Source: JAWKZG01 sp041396125 (GTDB lineage: Bacteria; Pseudomonadota; Gammaproteobacteria; Competibacterales; Competibacteraceae). From it: DNA of 64,000 bases. The notes beneath the pieces were generated by a model. It was not told the origin of the DNA, made no database searches, and was given only the letters and a program-made list of their open reading frames with translations. Shown piece by piece: positions 45,001 to 54,558 of the stretch. Numbering within the stretch: position 1 is the first letter of the stretch; each line of letters starts with the position of its first letter. The stretch covers positions 124,001 to 188,000 of the forward strand of contig JAWKZG010000002.1 of NCBI GenBank assembly GCA_041396125.1, read 5' to 3'. A program made the position numbers and the translations under genes.

Positions 45001-46353
45001 CTGCTGCCAGTCTGCCGTGGCGTCAAAAGACAGATCCGCCACTTGCGCCGAGCCGTTAAGATTGAATTCCAGCTCACCGTCGGGTTCGTTCAGGGTCAGT
45101 TGCAGTTGACGCAGTTCCTGCTGGCTGCCGACAGCGCTGAGTGCCAGTTCCAGAGCGCCGAACTGCTCGCCGCGCAGAGCTGTCTGCAGATCGGCGCGGA
45201 AATCATCGAGCGTGCCAGTCACATTCAAGCTGCCGCTGGGGCTGGCGATCTGAGGTGTGTCGCTCCCCGGTGGCCAGCTGAGGGCTTGCCAGTTACCGTT
45301 TGCCTTGACTGCCTGACTGGCCAGATCGACCTCAGCTTCGAGGTCAAACTTTAGGGGCTGCTCGGTGGCCTGCAAATGTAAGGTTTGCAGGTGCAGGTTT
45401 TGGGGGTTGCCACTCAGCTCAAAATTGGCCTGCAAGGGGCCAAACTGTGGAATCGTACTTTGCAGTTCACCGGTCGCGCTAAAATCTGTTAACTGGCCTT
45501 TGCTGTGTAGTTCCAGCGCCATGGGCGTGGCAGCCAGATCGGGTACAAACAGGCCTAAATCCTGGCTGTTGGCCGTAAGTGATAATGTCCAGCTGGGCGC
45601 GAGTAGCGGCTGCTTGACCGTTGCGTCCAGCTGGGCAGTCAAAGCGCCATTCAAGGCATGATTCAGTTTGATCTGACGACCCAGTTCACCAGTCAGTGTG
45701 CCGTGTCCGCTGAAATCACCAAATTGTGCATGATTGAATTGCCAGTCCAGCATCAGCTCCAGCGGATAGTCGTGCTGCGGGATGATCTGGCCGTCAGCGC
45801 TGGCTTGCAATTGCGGCAGTTCCAGTGCAAGGCGATCCAGCAGCAATTTGTCCTGCTCGGTATGCAAAGCGGCGCTGAGCTGGTTCAGGACAAATACCGG
45901 TGTTTGATCCGGCTGGCGTAACGCGAATCCTTCGACCTGCATATCCAGCAGACTGATATCCAGCGGTAGCGCCAGCTCGGGCAGCTGCAGTGACTCGTCG
46001 CTGTCCGGTGTCGGTGCCGCAGGGGGTAAAACCAGGTTGATACCGGTCGCATGCAGGCGTTCGATCAGGAGGTGGCGGGAGAATAGCTCGGTCGGTTGCC
46101 AGGCCCATTCGAAGTGGCCCAGATCAAGCTGAAAAGCGCCGAATCGGACTTCCAGCCCCTGTATGGTAAGCGCATTGAAAAATGCCCCATTAATGGCCTG
46201 ATAGCGGATCGCTCCCGGCAAGACCCGGTCAACGACGTGCAAGGCACCGCGCAAGCCGGATTCGCTGCCCAGTACGAACCCTACTAACAGGCTTGTCAGC
46301 AGAAGCAAAAGCAATACTAAACGCCATACGACGCCGAACAATATCCGTAGCAT
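42064..46353 (-). CDS. tamB: Translocation and assembly module protein TamB
   Basis: 1429-residue inner-membrane-anchored periplasmic protein that bridges to TamA in the outer membrane and is involved in outer-membrane protein assembly and lipid transport. It has one N-terminal membrane helix (VVWRLVLLLLLLTSLLVGFV), a very long beta-helical body of repeated amphipathic strands (alternating polar/nonpolar, many SLNVTG/GSLTAQG-like units), and the C-terminal DUF490 domain (QTPQLAPRGSGSVEVVSGTY, then IISYLIFGRPPSG-like VSYLIFGRPPSG). The length is in the normal range. It starts 21 bases after tamA ends. Confidence 0.93.
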   Translation of the reverse strand: MLRILFGVVWRLVLLLLLLTSLLVGFVLGSESGLRGALHVVDRVLPGAIRYQAINGAFFNALTIQGLEVRFGAFQLDLGHFEWAWQPTELFSRHLLIERLHATGINLVLPPAAPTPDSDESLQLPELALPLDISLLDMQVEGFALRQPDQTPVFVLNQLSAALHTEQDKLLLDRLALELPQLQASADGQIIPQHDYPLELMLDWQFNHAQFGDFSGHGTLTGELGRQIKLNHALNGALTAQLDATVKQPLLAPSWTLSLTANSQDLGLFVPDLAATPMALELHSKGQLTDFSATGELQSTIPQFGPLQANFELSGNPQNLHLQTLHLQATEQPLKFDLEAEVDLASQAVKANGNWQALSWPPGSDTPQIASPSGSLNVTGTLDDFRADLQTALRGEQFGALELALSAVGSQQELRQLQLTLNEPDGELEFNLNGSAQVADLSFDATADWQQLRWPLTAAAQIISPSGSLTAQGQPRDYQAKLSAVLDGPQLTPLDASANVKGDQQTLRLSKLQLQARDSPMQLSAQAELALQSLDFKASGEWQELSWPMNGPAEYQSERGQFKADGNLQDYDFTLESTVGGRSIPSGTWQLQGHGNVNALNDLQITGDTLAGTLQGAVQASWQPQVSWQATLDGTGINPGEQWPDLPGKLDFKLSSQGQLESGTVRAELQLSGLQGQLSGQSVRGGADVSLVGSELSIRQLELQAGQAKLSASGALAEQWNVNWQLAVPELRGLLPSASGSLSGQGTLGGTAQKPQATAKLNGRALSLGELKLARLDGQIQFDLTGSSSLKLTAQQLSAAGQEWQRITLDGSGTQQQHNLNLIADGTLGEYQLGLSGGLQDQTWQGQVRELKLQQTPAGNWQLAKVVDLNANASQASLNKLCLSSKPSQLCLQADWSASTGGRINLDLEQLTLNRFEPFLPPDLSVDSTLSGNLRGELGPAGQLDGSLNIQLSEGQIEILVNGRPVKLAINGGVIKGRSDGNAAESSIELDLGRIGRLDSTAKISDLQQQAKIQGSLQATINDFSIVSELVPDVQDLSGRLAADVKFSGDLLSPALNGNVTLTDGGVSIPQTGTRIEAIQLQTTSTNQGELRFTGTARSGTGTLTLDGTVEPFEQKAEVTIKGENFEALDTFSQMVVSPDMLITADQGQIRISGTVTVPSAQLSPPASGRSRISPSSDVIIVKEQAEPAVSGPELYAKLRVVLGENVWVNTDAFTAQLKGDLQIEQTPQLAPRGSGSVEVVSGTYTIYGQDLNIERGRILFSGGPITNPGLDLRVSRKFDQDEIEVGAQIIGSVKKPDLKLFSSPAMLESNIVSYLIFGRPPSGSGDENALLYQAAALLGASQGNKLTDNLSAGLGVDLSLDTGNALEDTELVIGKYLSPELYVSYGVGLFEAVNTFNLRYQLTKWLTLQAASATSGDNSADLLYTIER

Positions 46354-46374
46354 GGTAATCCTTATAGAAAAATG

Positions 46375-48246
46375 TCAAAGATCGGGGCCGATATTGAGAT
46401 GTAATCTTACTGTATCGCCGGGTTCTTCCAGACCATGGGCCAGATCCACGCGAATGGGGCCAACGGGCGATTGCCAGCGCAAGCCGAAGCCGACGCCGGT
46501 TCGAAGATCAATGGTGTCGTCGAACGCGTCGCCGGTGTCGATGAAAGCGGCGATGCTCCATTGCTCCAGTATGCGGTATTCATATTCCACGCTGCCAACC
46601 AGCAGATGACGTCCACCCAGGACATTGCCTTCGTCGTCGCGTGGGGCAACGGTGTCCAGGGCATAGCCGCGGATACTGTTATCACCACCGGTAAAGAACC
46701 GCTTGGAACTGGGCAGGCTATCGAAATCATCATCACTGATCCAGGTGGTACCGGCCTGGGCCCGGAGCAACAAGCGGTTGTTATCGTTGAAAGAAGTAAT
46801 CCATTTTGCATCAGCAGCCAGTTGCACAAACGAGATGTCCGAGACAAAAGCGTCACTGGCAACGTAAAAACTGGTGTTAAGCGCATAGCCGTTCTTAACG
46901 CGCAAGCGGTTTTTGGCGTTGACCCGGCCAAGCGTCATCTCAAAGCCGAGTAATCGTGTGATTTGTTCCTCGTCAGCAATATCAAACCGCTCCCATAAAT
47001 ATTCTCCGCCATACTCGCCGGTCCATTTGCCCCATTTGACATCACGGCTAACCCGTACCCGCCCTGTGACGCTGTTCTTGACGTCAGAATTCTCAGTTTC
47101 AAATTGCAGCCCGAATTTTAAGGCATTGCGTTGAGGATCGTCAGAGGGGATGTAATAACCCATTGTGATATCGGATTTTTTTTCTGCGATCAACGCCCGC
47201 AAATCCAGCCGGTGCCCGCGGGAGTTAACCCAGCGTCGCTCCATATCCGCCCGCCCGCGTACCCCGGTATCGGTGCCATAACCCAGGCCAAAGGTATATT
47301 TGGTCCGTTTGCGCATGGTCAGCTGTACATTAACAGGAATGCGCAAATCCTCAGCGTGTTCGGGGCTGGCGTCGATAAGAGCCTGATCGAAAAACTGGCT
47401 ATTGATCAAGTCGCTTTGCAGCCGTAAAAGATCGGGGGCGAAATAGGGATCACCCGGTTTGAAATGCAGGTAGTTCTGTAAAAACTCCTGTCGCAGTGTG
47501 TCCTGCTCAAACGTGATTGGTCCATAACGGTAACGTTCGCCACTGTTTAGTTCCAGGTCGATAATGGCCTGATAGGCTTCAAGGTCAATCCGTATCTGGC
47601 TGCTTGTAAGGCGTGCATCGAAGTAGCCGCGCTCAGTGGCAACAGCCTGCAGTTTTTGTTTGATCTCCTCATATTTCTGGTGTTCCAGAACATCGCCGGG
47701 ATGCAAGGGCAGGTTGTTCAAGACCCGTTGGAATGCGTTGTCGTCACTGCCAGGTCCGGTGACACGCACTGATATTTGCTCAATTTTGAGGGGCGATCCA
47801 GGATCTATAGAATATTGCGCGTGCCAGCCTTCGGGAGTAGTTTCCAGTGCAGACTGAATCGTCGGTCGATAGTAGCCAAAAGGCTGTAAAGCTTGCTGAA
47901 TATCATCATCTGCCTGCTCATGCAGCCAGCGCAGACGTGCTTCACCCGGTAAGGGTTGATCGGATTCGGCCAGCTGCACGATTTGCAGAAATGCCTCGAC
48001 GTTATCTTTCAGCGGCTCATCAAGTCCCGTTACACTGACGCTTAACGTATCTTTGGCAAGTAGTTCATCAGCGCTGGAAGTCTCGGACTGCGCTGTCGCA
48101 GGGTTTGATGAGACAGCTATCAGACAGAAAAAAAAGCAGGTGATCGCTGGCAAGCCGGGCCTGCTGATCTTTATTTCCCGCTGCCGCTGAAGGGTAGTTC
48201 GCCACGGCAGGTATAAGAAACTAGCAAAACGTAGGATAATAGGCAT
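46375..48246 (-). CDS. tamA: Outer-membrane TamA (Omp85/BamA family)
   Basis: 623-residue outer-membrane beta-barrel protein, partner of TamB. After a signal region with charged start (MPIILRFASFLYLPWR, then ITCFFFCLIAVSSNPATAQS) come three POTRA domains (for example LKIEQISVRVTGPG, ERYRYGPITFEQDTL) and the Omp85 barrel with FFTGGDNSIRGYALDTV (the lid-lock loop RGY motif). The C-terminus LHLNIGPDL matches the usual GPEL-type ending. ATG 48246 is chosen; the frame stays open to 48426 but gives no better start. Confidence 0.92.
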   Translation of the reverse strand: MPIILRFASFLYLPWRTTLQRQREIKISRPGLPAITCFFFCLIAVSSNPATAQSETSSADELLAKDTLSVSVTGLDEPLKDNVEAFLQIVQLAESDQPLPGEARLRWLHEQADDDIQQALQPFGYYRPTIQSALETTPEGWHAQYSIDPGSPLKIEQISVRVTGPGSDDNAFQRVLNNLPLHPGDVLEHQKYEEIKQKLQAVATERGYFDARLTSSQIRIDLEAYQAIIDLELNSGERYRYGPITFEQDTLRQEFLQNYLHFKPGDPYFAPDLLRLQSDLINSQFFDQALIDASPEHAEDLRIPVNVQLTMRKRTKYTFGLGYGTDTGVRGRADMERRWVNSRGHRLDLRALIAEKKSDITMGYYIPSDDPQRNALKFGLQFETENSDVKNSVTGRVRVSRDVKWGKWTGEYGGEYLWERFDIADEEQITRLLGFEMTLGRVNAKNRLRVKNGYALNTSFYVASDAFVSDISFVQLAADAKWITSFNDNNRLLLRAQAGTTWISDDDFDSLPSSKRFFTGGDNSIRGYALDTVAPRDDEGNVLGGRHLLVGSVEYEYRILEQWSIAAFIDTGDAFDDTIDLRTGVGFGLRWQSPVGPIRVDLAHGLEEPGDTVRLHLNIGPDL

Positions 48247-48645
48247 CGATATAGTTCGGTTCAGAATACACAGTGTAGTGCACAATATGGACATGAAAAG
48301 CGGTTGGATAGGTTGATACAAGCCGTGGATTGGTTTTGCCTGCAAGACTATACTGCTTTTGGGTGGAGAGCGGCTATTCTGCCAACAGAATTTACAATTG
48401 TTTGGCTCAAGCAATTGAACAGGCATGCTATCTTACGCAATCTTTCGCGCGGGCGCATTGTGTGAGGCAGATTTGATATTGCAGATAGGGCAGCGATTAA
48501 TCGTGTTTCCGAGGCGGTGGTGGCAGAGCAGGCAGGTTATCACTTAATGGGCTGAAGTCGTTAAGCATTCCCTGCATGTTTGAGTTGCCCTTTTGTTTAA
48601 TTTGAATGGTAATGTTTTTGGTAAATAATTTAGTGGGTAAGCATT
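48247..48645. other. Divergent promoter region between tamA and mrcB
   Basis: 399 bases without a credible gene. It must contain the promoters of tamAB (minus) and mrcB (plus). An AT-rich stretch directly before mrcB (48590-48640) could hold its promoter; I cannot fix -35 and -10 elements with certainty. Nothing else is seen. Confidence 0.4.
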
Positions 48646-51048
48646 ATGACTAGGCGTGGGCGCGCACGCCACGCGCGTCGGCAGCGGCAGAAACGCCCTG
48701 CCGCGCCTATCGTTACAGTGGGTTTGTTTACCCGCTTGTTCCGGCTGTTTGGGATTCTTTTCCTGGGTGCTGCCGTTGTCGGTGGTGTGGCTTTGACCGT
48801 CTATATGACGGATCTGAACAAAACGATTACACAGCAGTTTCAGGGTAAACGCTGGGCCTTGCCGGCAAGGGTGTATGCACGCCCTTTGCAGTTGTTTCCC
48901 GGTGCTGAAATCAGTGCAGATCAGCTGGCCCAGGAAATGGAATTACTGCCTTACCGGGTTTCGCAGCGACTGAATCAGCCAGGCACGTTTTTCCGCCGTG
49001 GTGATAATGCGTTCGATCTCTATACCCGCAGCTTTGCGTTCTGGGATGGAGAAGAACCCTCGCGGCAGGTGCGCCTGAAATTTGCTGATGGTGTCCTGAG
49101 CGGTATTGAAAGCCTGGACGGTCATGAAGCACCTGCTCTGATGCGATTGGAACCGGCTGAAATTGCGGGTATCTACCCCACGCATGGAGAAGACCGGGTG
49201 CTGGTGCGCTATCAGGATCTGCCGCCAGTCCTGGTTGACACCCTGATAGCCGTGGAAGACCGGGCTTTTTACAATCATTTTGGTATCGATCCCAAAGGGA
49301 TTTTGCGGGCTGCCCTGGCCAACTTGCGGGCTGGCCGGATCGAGCAGGGAGCAAGCACGCTTACCCAGCAGCTGGTTAAAAATTTCTTTCTTACCAATGA
49401 ACGCACCGTAGAACGCAAGGTCAACGAGGTATTAATGGCTTTGCTGGTCGAGTGGCATTATTCCAAGGAAGAAATTCTGGAAGCGTACAGCAATGAGATT
49501 TATCTTGGCCAGGATGGCAGCCGCTCTATTCATGGTTTTGGCCTCGCATCCCGTTTTTACTTTGACCGCACATTGAACGAACTGGATCTGCACCATATCG
49601 CGCTCCTGGTCGGCATTATCAAAGGGCCGTCCAAATACGATCCGCGGCGTAATTCTGAGCTTGCCCTGGAGCGGCGCGGGGTAGTGCTGGACATTATGGT
49701 TGAACAGAATCTGATCAGTGCCGAGGATGCCGCAATCGCCAAGGCCATGCCGTTGGATGTCACGCCGGGCGTGCCGCGTGGCAGAGGTCATTACCCGGTG
49801 TTTTTGGATCTGGTTCGGCGGCAATTGCGGGAGAACTATCGGGATGAGGATCTGACGTCGGAAGGGCTCAAGGTTTTTACGACCCTGGATCCACGTATTC
49901 AGGCTCTGACCGAAGAGGCGCTGATTAAAACATTGCCCAAGCTGGATAAAAAAGCCAAGCTGAAAGCGGGTACTTTGCAAGTCGCAAGCGTTGTCGCAGA
50001 TACCCAGACAGGTGAAGTTCGGGCAATTGTCGGGGGGCGCGACTCCCGTCTGGACGGGTTTAATCGTGCGCTGGACGCCAAACGGCCAGCTGGCTCATTA
50101 TTAAAGCCGGCCGTTTTTTTGACAGCCCTGGAAAGTCCGCAGGAATACACGCTCAGTACCCTACTAAACGACAATAAGCTTACTTACCGGCCGTCTCAGG
50201 GTAAACCCTGGGAGCCCAAAAATTATGATAAGCGCTACCATGGTAATGTGTTGCTGCAGGATGCACTGGCACGCTCCTACAATATTGCGACAGCGCGCCT
50301 GGGGCTGGAACTGGATGTTATGCGGGTTGTACAAACCCTGCAGCGGCTCGGATTGCAGCAAGAGCTTAAACCCTATCCTTCTTTACTGCTTGGCGCGGTG
50401 GACGTATCTCCTCTGGAGGTCACTCAGCTTTACACAACGTTCGCCAGCGGCGGTTACCGCATCCCATTGCGGGCAATCACCGAAGTTACAGCGGCTAGTG
50501 GTCAGCCTTTGCCCAGGCAGTATTCACTGAGCCTGGAAAAAGCAATTCAGCCCGAGCCGGCGTTTCTGATTATCAAGGCTATGCAAAAAGTAGCACGGGA
50601 CGGAACCGCAAAACTGATAGCTAAAGAATTGCCAGACTTTGGTATTGCTGGTAAAACCGGTACCACGGATGATTTGCGCGATAGCTGGTTTGCGGGTTTT
50701 AGCGGCAATTTGCTGACGGTTGTCTGGTTAGGACGAGATGACAACAAACCGGCTAACCTGAGTGGTTCCACCGGTGCGTTGCCATTGTGGCTGAGTATTA
50801 TGAAAAATTTGCCTTTAGTACCGTTGGAATTGACCGAGCCGGTCGGAATTACTTATGCACTGGTAGACCCCAAAAATGGTTTGCGGGCCAATAAAAGTTG
50901 TTCTGGTGCAATAAAAGTGCCTTTTATCAATGGTTCCGAGCCAGCGCAGTGGTCTAATTGTGCATACCGTGAAAGCTATACTCAAGATAGCGGTGCGGGC
51001 GACGATCCTGAGGCTATGGGATCTTTCTTCAGACGATTGTTGCGCTAG
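48646..51048 (+). CDS. mrcB: Bifunctional penicillin-binding protein 1B
   Basis: 800-residue peptidoglycan synthase. A short, very basic cytoplasmic tail (MTRRGRARHARRQRQKRPA) is followed by a membrane helix (about 33-53), a UB2H-like domain (about 60-150), the glycosyltransferase GT51 domain (EDRAFYNHFGIDPKGI with catalytic Glu, GASTLTQQLVKNFFL), and the transpeptidase domain with SxxK (GSLLKP, Ser about 484), SxN (RSYNIATARLG) and KTG (GKTGTTDDLRDSW, about 669). The length and order match class A PBP1b. Its lipoprotein activator lpoB is not in this window, but a lipoprotein gene follows 12 bases later. Confidence 0.94.
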   Translation: MTRRGRARHARRQRQKRPAAPIVTVGLFTRLFRLFGILFLGAAVVGGVALTVYMTDLNKTITQQFQGKRWALPARVYARPLQLFPGAEISADQLAQEMELLPYRVSQRLNQPGTFFRRGDNAFDLYTRSFAFWDGEEPSRQVRLKFADGVLSGIESLDGHEAPALMRLEPAEIAGIYPTHGEDRVLVRYQDLPPVLVDTLIAVEDRAFYNHFGIDPKGILRAALANLRAGRIEQGASTLTQQLVKNFFLTNERTVERKVNEVLMALLVEWHYSKEEILEAYSNEIYLGQDGSRSIHGFGLASRFYFDRTLNELDLHHIALLVGIIKGPSKYDPRRNSELALERRGVVLDIMVEQNLISAEDAAIAKAMPLDVTPGVPRGRGHYPVFLDLVRRQLRENYRDEDLTSEGLKVFTTLDPRIQALTEEALIKTLPKLDKKAKLKAGTLQVASVVADTQTGEVRAIVGGRDSRLDGFNRALDAKRPAGSLLKPAVFLTALESPQEYTLSTLLNDNKLTYRPSQGKPWEPKNYDKRYHGNVLLQDALARSYNIATARLGLELDVMRVVQTLQRLGLQQELKPYPSLLLGAVDVSPLEVTQLYTTFASGGYRIPLRAITEVTAASGQPLPRQYSLSLEKAIQPEPAFLIIKAMQKVARDGTAKLIAKELPDFGIAGKTGTTDDLRDSWFAGFSGNLLTVVWLGRDDNKPANLSGSTGALPLWLSIMKNLPLVPLELTEPVGITYALVDPKNGLRANKSCSGAIKVPFINGSEPAQWSNCAYRESYTQDSGAGDDPEAMGSFFRRLLR

Positions 51049-51060
51049 GATTGAGCAAAA

Positions 51061-51732
51061 ATGATACATGTAAAACGTGGGCTATTTGCCCTTAGGATGA
51101 CATTGGGTGCTGCCATAATGGCGGCCGGATTGGCAGGGTGTGCGGTACCGAGCTATCCGGGAGGTGCTGCACCCGTGGTAGATCGCAGTGTCTATCGCAA
51201 TGCACAGCCGCAGCCAAGCCCGTTGCCACCGCAGTCGACGGTTGAGGTAACTCCTCTGCAACAGCCAACCCCTATTGTGCCGGAACAGCAAATAGCACGG
51301 GTACCGCCACCGGCACCACCAGTACCGGTGCGACCAGAGCCACCACCGCCAGCTGCACAACCGGCACCGCCGCCAGCAGAGCCTAGCCTGGCCCCGGAGC
51401 CTGAAGGTAATAAAGCGGTTGTGGCCTTATTGGACAATGCGGCTGAAGCAGTGAGCTCCGGCAATCTGGATCAGGCGGCATCAGCACTGGAACGTGCATT
51501 GCGGATCGAGCCACGTAACGCCAGCATATGGCACGATCTTGGCCAGATCCGTCTGCATCAGCGCAAATTTACCCAGGCTGAATCGATGGCTGAGAAATCC
51601 AACGGTCTGGCGGGTGGTAATAACGCTTTGAAGGCACGTAACTGGCGTTTGATCGCTGTAGCGCGGCGTGCCGCTGGTGATACCGCAGGCGCCGATGCGG
51701 CCGAGGCTCAGGCTGTTATTCTGGAACGCTGA
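51061..51732 (+). CDS. Proline-rich TPR lipoprotein
   Basis: 223-residue probable outer-membrane lipoprotein: basic N-terminus, hydrophobic stretch and lipobox LAGC (Cys27), then about 80 residues very rich in Pro, Ala and Gln (a periplasm-spanning linker), then one or two tetratricopeptide repeats (NLDQAASALERALRIEPRNA). It follows mrcB by 12 bases, so is likely co-transcribed. The design of lipoprotein plus flexible linker plus TPR resembles activators of class A PBPs (such as LpoA/LpoP types), so a role in regulating PBP1b is a plausible inference. Confidence 0.8.
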   Translation: MIHVKRGLFALRMTLGAAIMAAGLAGCAVPSYPGGAAPVVDRSVYRNAQPQPSPLPPQSTVEVTPLQQPTPIVPEQQIARVPPPAPPVPVRPEPPPPAAQPAPPPAEPSLAPEPEGNKAVVALLDNAAEAVSSGNLDQAASALERALRIEPRNASIWHDLGQIRLHQRKFTQAESMAEKSNGLAGGNNALKARNWRLIAVARRAAGDTAGADAAEAQAVILER

Positions 51733-51759
51733 CGGCGCGCGCCACGATGGATCCTGCTC

Positions 51760-53755
51760 ATGAACCTCGCCGAACTATTAGGCGCGGATGGCCCATTCGC
51801 GCAGTCTGTGGCGGGGTTTGCGCCGCGCATCCAGCAACAAAAAATGGCGGCTCAGGTCGCCAACGTGCTGGAGCAGGGCGGTGTCCTGATCGCCGAGGCG
51901 GGGACCGGAACCGGTAAAACCTTCGCCTATCTGGCACCGGCTATTCTCTCTGGCCAGAAAGTCATCATTTCCACGGGCACCCGTAATCTGCAGGATCAAC
52001 TGTTCCACAAAGACCTGCCGCTGGTACGTAAGGCGCTGGCTGCTCCAGTTCGTACCGCTTTATTAAAAGGCCGGGCGAACTATCTATGTCGGCACCGACT
52101 GGATCTTGCCCGGGCGGGTGGTGTTGTGAAAAATCGCAACCTGATTAACCAATTATTGCGTATCCAGGATTGGTCAGGACGCACCCGTAGCGGCGATGTC
52201 AGCGAAGTCACAGACGTACCGGAGGATTCGCCGGTATGGCCGAGAGTGACCTCAACCGCTGAAAACTGTCTGGGGCAAAACTGTCCGCAACTCAACGAAT
52301 GCTTTGTGCTGAAAGCGCGCCGACAGGCGATGGAAGCAGATATCCTGGTTATTAATCACCATTTGTTCTGCGCCGACATGGTCATCAAAGATGAAGGTTT
52401 CGGTGAGATTTTACCGGGGGCTGACGCGTTCATCATCGATGAAGCCCATCATCTATTGGAAGTCGCCAGCCAGTTTTTCGGACAATCGATCAGTACCTAC
52501 CAACTGACGGATCTGGCGCACGATATCAGCATTGAGCAGCAGCGCGATGCGGCGGATTTTGCCGCGTTAACAGAGTATGCGGAGGGTTTGCTGGTCGCTA
52601 CGGAACAGTTTCGGCAGGCTATTGGCACCACTCCCCAGCGTGCAAGCTGGTCTTCGGTGGCGCTGCTTGAGCGGGTTCGTCTGGCTTTGCAGGCGCTGGA
52701 AGCACAACTGGTGCAATTGTCGGAGGCTCTGACCGAGGCAGCTGTGCGGGGTAAAGGGCTGGAACAATGTCGGGTGCGCTGTGAAGTGCTGCAAGCACGC
52801 TTGCAAGCTTTCAGCGAAGAACAAAAAGACGAGTATATTTATTGGTTTGAAAGCCGCAGCCGCAGTGTAAGTCTGCAGCAGACGCCGTTGGATGTCAGTG
52901 CCGCCTTTAACGGTCGCATGTCGCAATATCGCAGTGCCTGGATATTCACGTCGGCGACTCTGGCAATCGGCGAAGATTTCAGCCATTTCAGTACCCGTCT
53001 GGGCTTGCAGGATGCCAGTACCCTGTATCTGGCAAGCCCGTTTGACTATGCACGTAACGCCTTGCTGTATCACCCTAAAGGCTTGCCTGATCCAACCGAC
53101 CCGACCTATAACCTGCAATGCTGGAAACGGCTTTGCCGGTACTGCAAGCAAGCCGGGGACGGGCATTTCTATTGTTTACCAGCTACCAGGCCTTGCGTGA
53201 AGCGGCCGACTATCTGGCCGGGCGTATCGATTACCCGCTGTTGGTGCAGGGCAGTTTGCCCAAGACCGTTTTACTGGAACGGTTCCGGCAGTTGGGGGCA
53301 GCATCGTCCGGGGCTGTATTGCTGGGCACCAGCAGTTTTTGGGAAGGGTCGATGTACGCGGTGCGGCGCTGTCCTGTGTCGTGATTGCCAAGTTGCCTTT
53401 CGCTGCACCGGGCGATCCTGTTATGCAGGCGCGCCTGGATGCGCTGCGTCGCCGTGGCGGCAGTCCCTTTATGGATTACCAGTTGCCGCAGGCCGTGATT
53501 GCCTTGAAACAGGGGGTTGGCCGTCTGATCCGTGATGTCAGTGATCGCGGTGTGCTGATGCTGAGTGACCCACGATTGCTGAGCAAGGCATATGGCCGGA
53601 TTTTTCTGGACAGCCTGCCACCGATGGCGCGGACCCGAAGCCTGGAAAAAGTCCAGCGTTTCTTTGCGACTGAGGTTGCAGCAAAATCCGGCAAATCACT
53701 GTCTGAAGACACGCAGTCTGACATCGCACTCTCACCGCAGAAAAACCTGGTCTAG
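51760..53755 (+). pseudogene. dinG: DinG/YoaA-type ATP-dependent helicase, two frameshifts
   Basis: Superfamily 2 iron-sulfur DNA helicase. The first frame carries Walker A (AEAGTGTGKTFAYL, residues 46-59), iron-sulfur cysteines (YLCRHRLDLAR; ENCLGQNCPQLNECF) and the DEAH box (IIDEAHHLLEV). Near 53116 the frame shifts, and the protein continues as TALPVLQASRGRAFLLFTSY; near 53346 it shifts again (GGG where GGGG is expected) and continues RGAALSCVVIAKLPFAAPGD, then QGVGRLIRDVSDRGVLMLSD. Each break equals loss of one base. The repaired length is about 665 residues, in the family range. YoaA is the closer type. Not an ordinary decayed gene: all motifs are intact. Confidence 0.87.
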
Positions 53756-53833
53756 CAAGACTGATATAGCGCTTCCCAAGCATAGCGAACCCCTACAGAG
53801 AACCCCAAGTACAGGAACCCTGTCAGAGTTATC

Positions 53834-54558
53834 ATGAGTAACCGAATTTTAGCATTGGATACCGCCACTGAAGCCTGTTCTGCAGCCGTAGTCATTGATG
53901 GTGTAGTGGTTGCGCAGCGCTTCGAGTTGGCACCGAGGCGGCATGCGGAACTGATTTTGCCGCAGCTGGATGCGGTTCTGGATGAGGCCGGTATCAGCCT
54001 GCAACAGCTTGACGCTCTGGCGTATGGTTGCGGGCCAGGAGCTTTACGGGCGTGCGCCTGGCAGCCAGCGTCGTACAGGGTGTGGCGTTTGCCGCCGACT
54101 TGCCGGTGATCCCGGTCTCCGATCTGGCGGCACTGGCGTATGGAGCCCACCTTGAGTTTAGTGTTGATCATCTGGCTTGTGCGATTGATGCTCGTATGGG
54201 CGAGGTTTATTGGGCCTGTTATAGCGCTGATGCTGTTAGCGGCGTGCACTTGCTGGGTACCGAGGTTGTTGCTAAACCTGAAGCGGTACCGGTCCCGCAG
54301 AGGCAAAGGGATAAGCTTCTGGAAGGGGCTGTCTGGCATGGTGTTGGCAGCGGCTGGACATGTTACGCGCCGGTATTACAGGTGAATCTTGCTGTGCAGC
54401 AAATCTGGTCGGATCGTTTTCCGGCAGCGGCCACGGTAGCTTTGTTGGGTGCACTGTACTGGCGCAATGGTATGGCTGTGCCAGCGCAGCAGGCGCTGCC
54501 GGTGTATTTGCGGGATCAGGTGGTCCAGCGTCCTGCAGCGGTCGCCGGGCCGACGTGA
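53834..54558 (+). pseudogene. tsaB: tRNA threonylcarbamoyladenosine protein TsaB, frameshifted
   Basis: TsaB is a partner of TsaD in making the t6A base of tRNAs. The first frame has ILALDTATEACSAAVVIDG, HAELILPQLDAVLDEAGISL and ALAYGCGPG. One base is missing near 54039, where GPGSFTGVR is expected; the next frame continues SFTGVRLAASVVQGVAFAAD and AIDARMGEVYWACY to the stop at 54558. With one base added the protein is 241 residues, normal for TsaB. Because t6A is essential in most bacteria, a sequence error is more likely than true loss. The DUF3301 gene overlaps the stop. Confidence 0.87.

Noticed and set aside
48247..48426. 60-residue N-terminal extension of TamA
   Set aside because: Not family-like; ATG 48246 gives a normal leader.
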